DNA from: Microbacterium suaedae
Lineage (GTDB): Bacteria > Actinomycetota > Actinomycetes > Actinomycetales > Microbacteriaceae
Assembly (NCBI RefSeq): GCF_003254645.1
Contig: NZ_PNFD01000004.1
Location: 124,001-188,000, forward strand
Length of the DNA: 64,000 bases
Direction: 5' to 3'
Each line of letters opens with the position of its first letter. Within the stretch, counting starts at the first letter, position 1. Below the pieces are notes generated by a model that searched no databases, was not told the DNA's origin, and saw nothing but the letters and a program-made list of their open reading frames with translations. This document shows, piece by piece, positions 28,689 to 39,166 of the stretch. The position numbers were made by a program, and so were the translations under genes.

Positions 28689-29392
28689 GTGCTCACCCGC
28701 TTCACCGGGCCCGGCAGCTTCGCGTCAGGGGCACGCAGATAGAGCGGCTCGCCGATCTCGGGGATCCTGCCCGCGCGGAGCATGCGCGCCGCGAGGATTC
28801 CGATGGCGCCGGCAGCGATGGACCTGGCGTGCACGACCTCTCCGAGCGGGGCGCCTGCCGCGGGGTCCGGCGCGCTGAGATTCTGAGTTCGCGCCGGCGT
28901 GCTGACGCCTTCGCCGGATCCTTCAGAATCTCGGGTATTCGTCAGGTCCTCGGCACGCGGCTGCGGCACGAGTACGGGCCCGGAGACGCGGCGCGGGATG
29001 CCGTCGTCGGATCCCTCGTACGTGCTCACCGCGTTCTCACGGCGCCGCGCGTCGGTGACGACGGAGAATCGGCCATCGGTCTGCCGCTCGAGCGCCGCCG
29101 CGTCGTGGCTGACGACCGGCACCACAGGGATCCCGCGCCCCGTCGCGAACGCGCGGGCCGCCGCGATCCCGATGCGCAGGCCCGTGAACGGCCCCGGCCC
29201 CATGCCGACGGCGACGTGCGTGATGTCGGCGGGAACAGCCCCCGCTTCGGCGAGCGCCCGTTCGAGCAGCGTGCCGATCACCTCGGCGTGGCCACGGGTG
29301 CCCTCGCTGTCGGCCTGCGCGCACACGTCTTCCGTCGCCGGGTCGACGACGGCGACGGAGGAGCCGAGTGAGGAGTCGATCGCGAGAATCAT
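28685..29392 (-). CDS. tsaB: tRNA threonylcarbamoyladenosine biosynthesis protein TsaB
   Basis: This 235-residue protein has the ASKHA start MILAIDSSLGSSVAVVD and the conserved VAVGMGPGPFTGLRIGIAAARAFA segment. It partners TsaD and TsaE in t6A synthesis. A TACGCT box lies seven bases before ATG 29392, so translation is probably leaderless. About 27 residues near the middle (LTNTRDSEGSGEG onward) are low-complexity, and their DNA forms a 10-bp inverted repeat. They look like an inserted segment in an otherwise conserved protein. Confidence 0.93.
   Translation of the reverse strand: MILAIDSSLGSSVAVVDPATEDVCAQADSEGTRGHAEVIGTLLERALAEAGAVPADITHVAVGMGPGPFTGLRIGIAAARAFATGRGIPVVPVVSHDAAALERQTDGRFSVVTDARRRENAVSTYEGSDDGIPRRVSGPVLVPQPRAEDLTNTRDSEGSGEGVSTPARTQNLSAPDPAAGAPLGEVVHARSIAAGAIGILAARMLRAGRIPEIGEPLYLRAPDAKLPGPVKRVST
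28877..28932. repeat. inverted repeat inside tsaB
   Basis: GAGATTCTGA at 28877-28886 and its exact complement at 28923-28932 enclose 36 bases. The segment is in frame and encodes the low-complexity insertion in TsaB. It may be a small mobile or REP-like element domesticated as coding sequence. Confidence 0.5.
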
Positions 29393-29417
29393 CGCTTCCA
29401 GCGTAGGCGTGCGCTCC

Positions 29418-29903
29418 TCAGAGCCAGCTGGCGTCACGTTGCGTTACGACAACGGTCCGGGGGGCATCGAGGTCGAGGTTCTCCGGGTCCACATCTGCCT
29501 CCCCCACCGGACGCGTGATCTCGATGTCCCACCAAGCATCGGCGATGTGCGCGACCGCGTCGCGGCCCCACTCGATGATCGTCACGGATCCGTCAAGATC
29601 GAGGTCGAGGTCTTCCAGCTCGGCGGCATCGGACAGCCGGTACGCGTCGGCGTGAACCAGCGGAGCGCTGCCCGTGAGCGACGGATGCGTCCGTGCGAGG
29701 ACGAAGGTGGGGCTCTGCACCGGGCCGCGCACTCCGAGCCCGTCGGCGATGCCGCGCGTGAGCGTCGTCTTGCCCGCGCCGAGCGGCCCTGTCAGCACCA
29801 GAACGTCGCCCGCCACGAGCGCGTCGCCGATCCGGCGCCCGAGCGCCTCCATGTCGGCGGACGTCGCGACCTCGTGCTCACCCAGGATGTCGTCGGGAAC
29901 CAT
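29418..29903 (-). CDS. tsaE: tRNA threonylcarbamoyladenosine biosynthesis ATPase TsaE
   Basis: This 161-residue P-loop protein has Walker A LTGPLGAGKTTLTRGIADGL and the TsaE-specific VQSPTFVLARTH and HADAYRLSDAAELEDLDLD motifs, plus IIEWG. It is the ATPase that drives turnover of the TsaB-TsaD complex. ATG 29903 was chosen because it gives the normal family length. A 25-bp gap separates it from tsaB, which has its own leaderless promoter. An inverted-repeat element lies just upstream. Confidence 0.94.
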   Translation of the reverse strand: MVPDDILGEHEVATSADMEALGRRIGDALVAGDVLVLTGPLGAGKTTLTRGIADGLGVRGPVQSPTFVLARTHPSLTGSAPLVHADAYRLSDAAELEDLDLDLDGSVTIIEWGRDAVAHIADAWWDIEITRPVGEADVDPENLDLDAPRTVVVTQRDASWL

Positions 29904-29931
29904 GAACCCATCCTCTCGCGTGGTCTCCGTG

Positions 29932-30011
29932 CACAACGACGCCAATTCTGACCCGTTCCGGCCAACACGCCGCGGATCTGCGCGACGGACGACAGAATCG
30001 GCGTCGTTGTG
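29932..30011. repeat. intergenic inverted-repeat element, copy A (after alr)
   Basis: The ends are 19-base inverted repeats (29932-29950 and 29993-30011) with one mismatch, beginning CACAACGACGCCAA. The 80-bp element starts 7 bp after the alr stop. Its ends are shared with copy B at 31184, while the interior is diverged. Confidence 0.8.
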
Positions 30012-30018
30012 TATCCGC

Positions 30019-31143
30019 TTACTCCACGACGACGCGGCGCACGCGCGGGCCGATGCGCGTGACGATCTCGTAGTTGATCGTGCCCGCCGCATCGCCCCAC
30101 TCGGCGGCCGACGGCGCGCCGCGAAGCGGATCCCCGAACAGCACCGCCTGGTCGCCGGGCGCCACCTCGGTGTCGCCGACATCGACGACGAACTGATCCA
30201 TCGCCACGCGCCCGGCCACACGGAAGCGCTCTCCGCGGATCCGCACCGGACCGGCGTTCGACGCCTGCCGCGGCACGCCGTCGGCGTACCCGAGCGGCAC
30301 GAGAGCGAACGTCGTGTCCCGCTCGGCGCGATAGGTGTATCCGTACGAGGCACCCTGCCCTGCTTGCACGCGGCGCACGGCGGCGATCGGCACCCGCAGC
30401 GTCATGGCCGGCCGCAGCCCGAGCTCGGCCGCCGAGCGGTCGTCGAAAGGCGACAGGCCGTAGATCCCGAGCCCGACCCGCACCGCGTCGAGGCGCGCCT
30501 CGGGCACGTCGAACGCCGCGGCGGTCGCCGCGAGATGACGGATCCGCGGGGAGAGGCCCGCCTCCGCGGCGCCGCCGAGCGCTTCCTCGAACAGCCCCAG
30601 CTGCGCGAGATCGTCCTCGCGGCTCGCACCAGACAGGTGGCTGAACAGACCATCGACGCGCACGCGATCCTCACGCTCGAGACGCGCGGCCTCGCCGAGA
30701 AGCGCGGCCCACTCCCCCGGCGCGGCGCCGTTGCGCCCGAGGCCCGTCTCGAACTTCAGATGCACGACCGGGGCGGATCCGGAGGCGTGGGCGACAACGC
30801 GGCGCAACTGATCGACGCCCGAGACGCCGATCTCTACGCCGTCGGCGAGGGCCGGCCGGAAATCGGTGTCGGGAGCGTGGAGCCAGGCGACGATCGGCGC
30901 GCCGATGCCAGCCTGACGCAGAGCGATCGCCTCCGCGACATCGGCCACGCCGATCCGCGTCGCTCCCCCGGCGAGGGCGCCGCGCGCCGCCGTGATCGCA
31001 CCGTGGCCGTACCCGTCGGCCTTCACGACCGCGATGAACTCATGCGTGCGGGTCACGGCCCGCAGCGTGCGCACATTGTGCTCGATCGCGCCGCGATCGA
31101 CGATCGCCTCGCGCGCGACGCCGTACCCGTCAGCTTCAGTCAT
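30019..31143 (-). CDS. alr: alanine racemase
   Basis: This 374-residue PLP enzyme has the cofactor lysine in FIAVVKADGYGHGA at about residue 44, HLKFETGLGRNG in the barrel, and the C-terminal tyrosine/loop region GQGASYGYTYRAE. It interconverts L- and D-alanine for peptidoglycan. ATG 31143 follows a GGGAGGATCCGAGG ribosome region. The gene stands in a cell-envelope run with acpS, glmS and glmM and is flanked on both sides by related inverted-repeat elements. Confidence 0.95.
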   Translation of the reverse strand: MTEADGYGVAREAIVDRGAIEHNVRTLRAVTRTHEFIAVVKADGYGHGAITAARGALAGGATRIGVADVAEAIALRQAGIGAPIVAWLHAPDTDFRPALADGVEIGVSGVDQLRRVVAHASGSAPVVHLKFETGLGRNGAAPGEWAALLGEAARLEREDRVRVDGLFSHLSGASREDDLAQLGLFEEALGGAAEAGLSPRIRHLAATAAAFDVPEARLDAVRVGLGIYGLSPFDDRSAAELGLRPAMTLRVPIAAVRRVQAGQGASYGYTYRAERDTTFALVPLGYADGVPRQASNAGPVRIRGERFRVAGRVAMDQFVVDVGDTEVAPGDQAVLFGDPLRGAPSAAEWGDAAGTINYEIVTRIGPRVRRVVVE

Positions 31144-31183
31144 ACCTCGGATCCTCCCACTCGCCACCCGCGGCGCCCACCTG

Positions 31184-31262
31184 CACAACGACGCCAATAT
31201 TCGCCCGGACGGGCCGGAAAGGGCCGAATCGCACGAATCTGCACAGAATTGGCGTCGTTGTG
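31184..31262. repeat. intergenic inverted-repeat element, copy B (after acpS)
   Basis: The terminal 15-base perfect inverted repeats (31184-31198 and 31248-31262) carry the same CACAACGACGCCAAT end as copy A. Length is 79 bp, and the element begins 7 bp after the acpS stop. The interiors share only short blocks such as GCAGAT. Confidence 0.8.
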
Positions 31263-31269
31263 TAGGACA

Positions 31270-31623
31270 TCACCCCTCCAGCACGACGTAGGCAAGGGCG
31301 AGGCCCCCGTCGTGCGAGAGGGACAGGTGGGGCCGGGTCGCCCCGCGCGCGGCGAGAGTGCGGGCTGTCTCGCCCGTGACGACATAGCTCGGCGCCTGGC
31401 GCTCGCCGAGGCGGGGAACCTCGATCTCCTGCCAGCGCACGCCGTCGGATCCGCCGAGCGCCTTGATGAGCGCTTCCTTCGCCGCGTAGCGCGCGGCGAG
31501 GGAACGCAGCGGCAGCTCGCGCTCGTGCGCCGTGAACAGGCGCTCCATGAGGCGCGGCGAGTGCGCGATCTGTCCCTCGAAACGATCGATGTCGACCATG
31601 TCGACGCCGATGCCGATGATCAC
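31270..31623 (-). CDS. acpS: holo-[acyl-carrier-protein] synthase
   Basis: This 117-residue protein has the AcpS motifs IIGIGVDMVDIDRF at the N-terminus (magnesium-binding Asp) and AARYAAKEALIKAL at about residues 43-56. Further on, HLSLSHDGGLALAYVV is seen. It transfers 4'-phosphopantetheine from CoA to acyl carrier protein. The GTG at 31623 follows an AAGGGGAG ribosome site and gives the usual family length; the open frame upstream is not conserved. Confidence 0.95.
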   Translation of the reverse strand: MIIGIGVDMVDIDRFEGQIAHSPRLMERLFTAHERELPLRSLAARYAAKEALIKALGGSDGVRWQEIEVPRLGERQAPSYVVTGETARTLAARGATRPHLSLSHDGGLALAYVVLEG

Positions 31624-31700
31624 GACGCGCTCCCCTTGCTCATGCCAGCAGTCTAGGTCGACCACCGGCTCGCTCTTGCTCTGCGCCGATCGGGCGCGCG

Positions 31701-33554
<1,854 letters not shown>

Positions 33555-33612
33555 GCGGGCAATCCTATGACCGGTGCCTGACAATCCCGCCAGAGGCGCT
33601 CCTCCGGTCGCG

Positions 33613-34557
33613 CTACAGCTTGCGCAGGAGAACGCGCTCGACGGCGTGCTCGGCCCCCTTGCGGAGGACGAGGGTCCCCCGGTGCTTCGTCGGCTCGACG
33701 TTCGAGGTGAGATTCGGCAGGTTGATCTCGTTCCAGATGCCCCGCGCCGTTGCGATCGCTTCCTCGTCGGAGAGGTGCTGGTAGACGTTGAAGTACGACG
33801 CGGGGTTCGAGAAGGCGCCCTCGCGCAGCTTGAGGAAGCGCCCGATGAACCACTCTTCGATGTGCGCGCTGTCGGCGTCGACGAAGACCGAGAAGTCGAA
33901 CAGATCGCTCACGGCCACGTCATTCGGGGCGGGCGGCGGCTGCAGGACGTTGAGGCCCTCGACGATGAGCACGTCGGGACTGCGCACGACGACCGACGCA
34001 TCGGGCATGATGTCGTACTTCACGTGCGAGTAGAACGGCGCCCGCACCTCGCGCGCGCCCGACTTCACGCGCGTGACGAAGTCGACGAGCGCGCGGCGGT
34101 CGTACGACTCGGGGAAGCCCTTCCGGCCCATCAGCCCGCGACGCTCGAGCTCCGCGTTGGGGTACAGGAAGCCGTCGGTCGTGACGAGCTCGACGCGGGG
34201 GGTGTCTCCCCATCGGCTCATCAGCTCGCGCAGCAGGCGCGCGACGGTCGACTTGCCGACCGCGACCGAGCCGGCGACCCCGACGACGAACGGGATCCGC
34301 GGCTGCTCCTCGCCGAGGAAATCGGCGACCTCCCCGCCGATCTGGCGCGTGCCGCGCGCCCACGCGCTCAGCAGACGGCTGATCGGCAGGTACACGTCGC
34401 GCACCTCGTTCACATCGAGCCGATCGCCGAGGCCGCGGATCTGCACGATCTCCTGTTCGGTCAGGGGCTGGTCCATCCCCTTCGCCAGGCGCGCCCAGTC
34501 CTCGCGCGGGATATCGCGGTAGAGGGAGGGCTGCAGGGAGCCGCTGACAGAAGCCAT
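33613..34557 (-). CDS. coaA: type I pantothenate kinase
   Basis: This 314-residue kinase has Walker A VGVAGSVAVGKSTVARLL at about residues 92-109 and the CoaA motifs VTTDGFLYPN, GFPESYD and VIVEGLNVLQ. It phosphorylates pantothenate, the first committed step of CoA synthesis. A TATCAT box at 34570-34565 is seven bases before ATG 34557; an in-frame ATG nine bases upstream lies within that promoter and is unlikely. It is divergent from the PPX/GppA gene. Confidence 0.95.
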   Translation of the reverse strand: MASVSGSLQPSLYRDIPREDWARLAKGMDQPLTEQEIVQIRGLGDRLDVNEVRDVYLPISRLLSAWARGTRQIGGEVADFLGEEQPRIPFVVGVAGSVAVGKSTVARLLRELMSRWGDTPRVELVTTDGFLYPNAELERRGLMGRKGFPESYDRRALVDFVTRVKSGAREVRAPFYSHVKYDIMPDASVVVRSPDVLIVEGLNVLQPPPAPNDVAVSDLFDFSVFVDADSAHIEEWFIGRFLKLREGAFSNPASYFNVYQHLSDEEAIATARGIWNEINLPNLTSNVEPTKHRGTLVLRKGAEHAVERVLLRKL

Positions 34558-34653
34558 CCGCGACATGATACTTCCCCCGGCAGCTCGTCGAAGAACGCGC
34601 GTTCGGGAGGTGTCGGGCTCTCGCGCCTGCTCTTCGGCGTCTATCGTTCTGCC

Positions 34654-35583
34654 ATGCGCCTCGGAGTTCTCGACATCGGTTCCAACACCGTCCACCTGCT
34701 CATCGCCAATGCGCAGCCGGGGGGCCGCCCGCTCGCCGCGACGAGTGAGAAACGCACCCTGCGCCTCATGCGCTATCTCCAGGACGACGGGGCGATCTCT
34801 CCCGACGGGGTCGACGCGATCCTCAAGGCCGTGCGCAAGGCACGGAAGGTCGCGAAGAAGGAGGGTGTCGAGGAGCTCCTCGCGACCGCGACTTCGGCCG
34901 TGCGCGAGGCCGCGAACGGCCCCGAGGTGATCGCGCAGATCGAAGAGACTCTGGGCCAGAGCCTCCAGGTGCTCGGCGGATCCGACGAGGCGCGATTCAC
35001 GTTCCTCGCCGTCCGCCGCTGGTTCGGCTGGTCGGCCGGGCAGATCCTGCTCTTCGACATCGGCGGCGGATCCCTCGAGGTCGCGGGCGGATCCGAGGAG
35101 CTTCCGCAGATGGCCGAGTCGGTGCAGCTCGGGGCGGGGCGCATGACCGTGCGGCACCTCCCCGAGGATCCTCCGGGCGACGAGGCGGTCGCGCGCCTCG
35201 CGGCGCACGCGGAGGAGACACTCGCGCCCCTCGCCACGCGCTTCGGACGGATCGCTCGGCCGGATCACGTCGTCGGATCCTCGAAGACGATCCGCTCGCT
35301 CTCGCGGCTCGTCGGCTACAAGCGGCCCGGCTGGTCCGGGATCGATCGCTGGATGCTCCCCCGCGCTGCGCTCGGCGCGTGGATCCCCGTCCTCTCACGG
35401 ATCCCGGCGCAGTCGCGGCAGGAACTCCCCGGCATCACGCAGGATCGGACCTTCCAGATCACGGCGGGCGCCGTCGTGCTGCACGAGGCGATGAAGGCGC
35501 TCGACGTCGACGAGCTCGAGGTGAGCCCGTGGGCGCTGCGCGAGGGCGTTCTGCTGCGTTACATCGAGGACATGGGCTGGTGA
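34654..35583 (+). CDS. Ppx/GppA family exopolyphosphatase
   Basis: This 309-residue ASKHA protein has phosphate-1 motif LGVLDIGSNTVHLLIAN, TATSAVREAANG and the phosphate-2 motif LLFDIGGGSLEVAGGSEE. The family hydrolyses inorganic polyphosphate or pppGpp; the short single-domain form, as here, is common in actinobacteria. TATCGT lies six bases before ATG 34654, so the mRNA is probably leaderless. It is followed by the formylglycine-generating enzyme gene, which has its own similar promoter. Confidence 0.9.
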   Translation: MRLGVLDIGSNTVHLLIANAQPGGRPLAATSEKRTLRLMRYLQDDGAISPDGVDAILKAVRKARKVAKKEGVEELLATATSAVREAANGPEVIAQIEETLGQSLQVLGGSDEARFTFLAVRRWFGWSAGQILLFDIGGGSLEVAGGSEELPQMAESVQLGAGRMTVRHLPEDPPGDEAVARLAAHAEETLAPLATRFGRIARPDHVVGSSKTIRSLSRLVGYKRPGWSGIDRWMLPRAALGAWIPVLSRIPAQSRQELPGITQDRTFQITAGAVVLHEAMKALDVDELEVSPWALREGVLLRYIEDMGW

Positions 35584-35605
35584 AGCGGCCCGGTACGGTG
35601 GGGGC

Positions 35606-36601
35606 ATGACCTCCCCCACGGACGCAACGGGATGCGGATGCGGGTGCAGCCCTGCCCGCGAGAAGATGGTTCCGCTCACGACCCGGCCGGCCGTTTCGCC
35701 CACCCACGCCGCGGGCGACGGGAGCGCCGCCCACGCGATCGAGCAGGCCGTGGTCCCCGCAACCCGCTTCACGATGGGCGACTCGTCGGGCGACCGTAAT
35801 CCCGCGGATGGCGAGGTCCCGCTGCACGAGGTCTCGCTCGAGGCGTTCTCGATCGACGCGACGAGCGTGACGAATGCCGACTTCGCGAAGTTCGTCGAGG
35901 CGACCGGATACGTCACGGAGGCCGAGTCGTTCGGCTTCTCGGCGGTGTTCCACCTCGCTCTCGAGGCCGACGAGGAGGACATCCTCGGCGTTCCCCCGGG
36001 AACCCCCTGGTGGTACGGGACGAAGGGCGCCGATTGGCGGCATCCGAACGGGCGGAACTCCTCGATCGAGGGGATGGACGACCACCCCGTCGTGCACGTG
36101 AGCTGGAACGATGCGCAGGCCTACTGCACGTGGGCCGGTCGGCGCCTGCCGACCGAGGCCGAGTGGGAGTGCGCTTCACGCGGGGGGCTCGACGGCGCGA
36201 AGTACCCCTGGGGTGACGAGGAGGTCGACGCCGACGGCTGGCGCGCGAACATCTTCCAGGGTGTCTTCCCCACCGAGAACACGGTCGCGGACGGCTTCCT
36301 CACGACCGCGCCCGTACGGACGTTCTCGCCCAATGGCTACGGCCTGTGGCAGACCGTCGGCAATGTGTGGGAGTGGTGCGAGGACTGGTTCGACCCGAAC
36401 ACATACCGCCGCTCGCCCGATTCGGATCCGCGCGGCCCCGAGCGAGGGAACGCGCGCGTGCTCCGCGGTGGCAGCTACCTCTGCCACGACTCGTACTGCA
36501 ACCGATACCGCAATTCGGCGCGCTCGCAGAACACGCCCGATTCGTCGATGGGCAATGCGGGCTTCCGCACCGTCGCGCGCGAGAACGGCGGGCACGCGTG
36601 A
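35606..36601 (+). CDS. formylglycine-generating enzyme (SUMF1/FGE family)
   Basis: This 331-residue protein matches true FGE. It has TRFTMGDSSGDRNPADGEVP at the start of the domain, WNDAQAYCTWAGRRLPTEAE in the middle, and the C-terminal copper-binding active-site pair of cysteines in SYLCHDSYCNRYR, followed by NAGFRTV. FGE oxidises a cysteine of sulfatases to formylglycine with oxygen. No sulfatase is in this window. The N-terminus has an unusual GCGCGC cysteine cluster. TACGGT lies six bases before the ATG (leaderless). It overlaps the next gene by four bases. Confidence 0.92.
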   Translation: MTSPTDATGCGCGCSPAREKMVPLTTRPAVSPTHAAGDGSAAHAIEQAVVPATRFTMGDSSGDRNPADGEVPLHEVSLEAFSIDATSVTNADFAKFVEATGYVTEAESFGFSAVFHLALEADEEDILGVPPGTPWWYGTKGADWRHPNGRNSSIEGMDDHPVVHVSWNDAQAYCTWAGRRLPTEAEWECASRGGLDGAKYPWGDEEVDADGWRANIFQGVFPTENTVADGFLTTAPVRTFSPNGYGLWQTVGNVWEWCEDWFDPNTYRRSPDSDPRGPERGNARVLRGGSYLCHDSYCNRYRNSARSQNTPDSSMGNAGFRTVARENGGHA

Positions 36602-36960
36602 CCGACAAGAGATTCCCCCGCCGCGTCTACCGCGAAGGCGGGGAGCCGGATCCGCGCTTCAGCCTCGCGAACGAGCGCACGTTCCTCGCCTGGCTGCGCA
36701 CGTCGCTCGCCATGTACGCCGCCGCCTTCGCGCTCGAGGCACTCGAGCTGCCCGCCTCCGCCGGATGGCGCCTCGCGGCAGCCGCTGTCTTCCTCGTGCT
36801 GGGCACAGTCGGATCCGTGCAGGCCTGGATCGGGTGGACACGCACCGAGACCTCGCTTCGGCGCAATGAACCCCTTCCGGGTCTCGCCGTCGGCGGCCTC
36901 GTCGTGGTCGGCGTGATCGTCGCGGTTGTGCTCATCGTGATCGGCATGTTCGTGCCATGA
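36598..36960 (+). CDS. DUF202/YidH family membrane protein
   Basis: This 120-residue protein has the DUF202 entry motif RFSLANERTFLAWLRTSLAMYAA and three helices, the usual YidH-like architecture. The function of the family is unknown. The GTG overlaps the FGE stop (GTGA) and its own stop overlaps the next DUF202 gene (ATGA). Three genes are therefore translationally coupled with the formylglycine enzyme. Confidence 0.88.
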   Translation: MTDKRFPRRVYREGGEPDPRFSLANERTFLAWLRTSLAMYAAAFALEALELPASAGWRLAAAAVFLVLGTVGSVQAWIGWTRTETSLRRNEPLPGLAVGGLVVVGVIVAVVLIVIGMFVP

Positions 36961-37298
36961 CGACGCACGAGGTCTTCGATCCCGGCCTCCAGCCCGAGCG
37001 AACGCTCCTCGCGTGGCGTCGCACGTGTCTGGCGTTCGCTCTCGCGAGCCTCGTCGGCGCGCGCTTCACGGTCGACGCGCTCGGCGTGCTGTCGGTCGTC
37101 ATCGGCGTGCTCGGCGCGGGTCTCGCGGCGACCGCCTACTTCGCGGCGGCGGCGGGATACCAGCGGGCCCAGCGGGCGCTGCACGCCCACGGCGCTTCGG
37201 GCACGACGGGCGTTCCGATCCTTCTCGTCACGGGCGCGGCTCTCCTCGTCGGCATCGCCTGCACCGCGTTCATCGTGGTGCGGACCTGGACCGGCTGA
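36957..37298 (+). CDS. second DUF202 family membrane protein
   Basis: This 113-residue protein has DPGLQPERTLLAWRRTCLAFALASLV at the N-terminus and three hydrophobic helices, like a YidG/YidH-type partner of the preceding gene. Paired DUF202 proteins are common, and the pair may form one membrane complex. It converges with glmM 19 bp away with no obvious terminator between. Confidence 0.85.
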   Translation: MTTHEVFDPGLQPERTLLAWRRTCLAFALASLVGARFTVDALGVLSVVIGVLGAGLAATAYFAAAAGYQRAQRALHAHGASGTTGVPILLVTGAALLVGIACTAFIVVRTWTG

Positions 37299-37317
37299 CC
37301 CCGCGAGGGATGAAGGC

Positions 37318-38676
37318 TTAGAGCGCGAGGCGGTCGCGGACGATCTGCGCGAGCCGCTCGGCGGCCGTCTGCGCCGTGTGTTCGTCGGCGGCCTCGACCA
37401 TCACGCGCACAAGCGCCTCCGTGCCCGACGGGCGCAGCAGCACACGCCCCGTGTCGCCGAGCTCGGCCTCGACCTCGGCGACAGCGTTCTGCACGCCCTC
37501 GTCGTCGGCCACACGGGTCTTGTCGACACCCGAGACGTTGATCATGGTCTGCGGCAGCACGGTCATGATCGACGCGAGCTCCGCGAGACTCCGTCCCGTG
37601 CGCGCCATCTCGCCGACGATCTGCAGGCCGGTGAGGAGCCCATCACCCGTGGTCGAATGCTGCTTCATGATGACGTGACCGGACTGCTCGCCGCCGAGTG
37701 AGTATCCGTCGCGGTTCATCGCCTCGAGAACGTAACGGTCGCCGACCGCCGTCTGCACCACGCGGATCCCGCGCTCCTCCATGGCGAGCGTGAGACCGAG
37801 GTTGCTCATGACGGTCGCGACGAGCGTGTCGTCGACGAGCTCGCCCCTCTCGTGCAGAGAGGCGGCGAGGATGGCCATGATCTGATCGCCGTCGAGGACG
37901 CGGCCCTCCGCATCGACGGCGAGGCATCGGTCTGCGTCGCCATCGTGGGCGATGCCGACGTCCGCGCCGAGCGCGACGACCGTCTCCGAGAGCTTCTCGA
38001 GGTGCGTGGATCCGACGCCGTCGTTGATATTGAGGCCGTCGGGATCCGCGCCGATGACCGTGACATCTGCTCCCGCGTCGGCGAACAGCTGCGGGGAGAC
38101 GCCGGAGGCGGCGCCGTTCGCGCAGTCGATCACGACCCGGAGGCCGTCCAGGCGTACGGGAAGCGTGCCGAGCAAGTGAAGAAGGTAGCGATCCTCCGCG
38201 TCGGCGAAGCGCGCGATGCGGCCGACGTCGCCGCCCGTGGGCAGCAGCTTCGGACGCTCGAGATAGCGCTCGATGCGCTCCTCGACGACATCCGGAAGCT
38301 TGATGCCGCCGTGCGCGAAGATCTTGATCCCGTTATCGGGCGCCGGGTTGTGCGACGCCGAGATCATGACGCCGAAATCGGCGTCGAAGTCGCTCACAAG
38401 GAACGCGAGGGCGGGCGTAGGGATCACTCCCGCGTCGTAGACGTCGATGCCGCTCGATGCGAGCCCCGCCGCGACCGCCGCCCCGAGGAACTCTCCCGAG
38501 ATGCGTGGGTCGCGAGCGATGACCGCCTTTGCCCGTCGTCCCTCGGCGCGGCGCGCCTCAGCGGAACGCCCCTGGCCCAGGACGACAGCTGTCGCCTGGG
38601 CCAGGGAGAGGGCAAGGTCGGCGGTGAGGGCGCCGTTGGCGAGCCCTCGCACGCCGTCCGTGCCGAAGAGCGCCAT
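37318..38676 (-). CDS. glmM: phosphoglucosamine mutase
   Basis: This 452-residue alpha-D-phosphohexomutase has [12 protein letters not shown] at the N-terminus, the phosphoserine loop [18 protein letters not shown] at about residue 105, and the metal loop [11 protein letters not shown]. The sugar-binding GEQSGHVI and phosphate-binding [12 protein letters not shown] follow. It converts glucosamine-6-phosphate to glucosamine-1-phosphate for peptidoglycan. It starts right after the rpsI stop, with ribosomal protein genes upstream, as in many actinobacteria. Confidence 0.97.
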   Translation of the reverse strand: MALFGTDGVRGLANGALTADLALSLAQATAVVLGQGRSAEARRAEGRRAKAVIARDPRISGEFLGAAVAAGLASSGIDVYDAGVIPTPALAFLVSDFDADFGVMISASHNPAPDNGIKIFAHGGIKLPDVVEERIERYLERPKLLPTGGDVGRIARFADAEDRYLLHLLGTLPVRLDGLRVVIDCANGAASGVSPQLFADAGADVTVIGADPDGLNINDGVGSTHLEKLSETVVALGADVGIAHDGDADRCLAVDAEGRVLDGDQIMAILAASLHERGELVDDTLVATVMSNLGLTLAMEERGIRVVQTAVGDRYVLEAMNRDGYSLGGEQSGHVIMKQHSTTGDGLLTGLQIVGEMARTGRSLAELASIMTVLPQTMINVSGVDKTRVADDEGVQNAVAEVEAELGDTGRVLLRPSGTEALVRVMVEAADEHTAQTAAERLAQIVRDRLAL

Positions 38677-39141
38677 TTAGCGCTTCGAGAACTGCGAAGC
38701 CTTGCGGGCCTTCTTGAGACCGGCCTTCTTGCGCTCGATGACGCGAGCGTCGCGCGTGAGGAATCCGGCCTTCTTGAGGGCGGGACGGTTGTTCTCGCGG
38801 TCGATCTCGTTGAGGGCGCGCGCGATCGCGAGGCGGAGCGCACCGGCCTGGCCCGAGGGGCCGCCGCCGTTGATGCGCGCCGTCACGTCGTACGAGTCCG
38901 TGAGGCCGAGGAGCGTGAACGGGTCGGTGATGAGCTGCTGGTGGAGCTTGTTGGGGAAGTACTCCTCCAGCGGGCGGCCGTTCACCGTGAAGGCGCCCGA
39001 GCCGGGGTTCAGGCGCGCACGGGCGATGGCCTGCTTGCGACGACCCACAGCGGCGCCGGGGACGCTGACGACGGGGCGCGGAGCCTCGACCTCGGCCTCG
39101 GCCGGGGTCTCGGTGGAGTAGTTCTGAACGTCTTCAGTCAC
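38677..39141 (-). CDS. rpsI: 30S ribosomal protein S9
   Basis: This 154-residue protein has an acidic N-terminal extension of about 30 residues (typical of actinobacterial S9), then [19 protein letters not shown]. The conserved C-terminus [20 protein letters not shown] ends in QFSKR, whose terminal arginine contacts P-site tRNA. The GTG start has an AAGGACC ribosome site. It follows rplM by 25 bp. Confidence 0.98.
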   Translation of the reverse strand: MTEDVQNYSTETPAEAEVEAPRPVVSVPGAAVGRRKQAIARARLNPGSGAFTVNGRPLEEYFPNKLHQQLITDPFTLLGLTDSYDVTARINGGGPSGQAGALRLAIARALNEIDRENNRPALKKAGFLTRDARVIERKKAGLKKARKASQFSKR

Positions 39142-39166
39142 GATTTGGTCCTTTTAGCCGCGGCGC

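Noticed and set aside
33555..33612. A ribozyme or riboswitch leader upstream of glmS.
   Set aside because: Only 58 bp separate glmS from coaA, and a TAGGAT box seven bases before the ATG indicates a leaderless mRNA.
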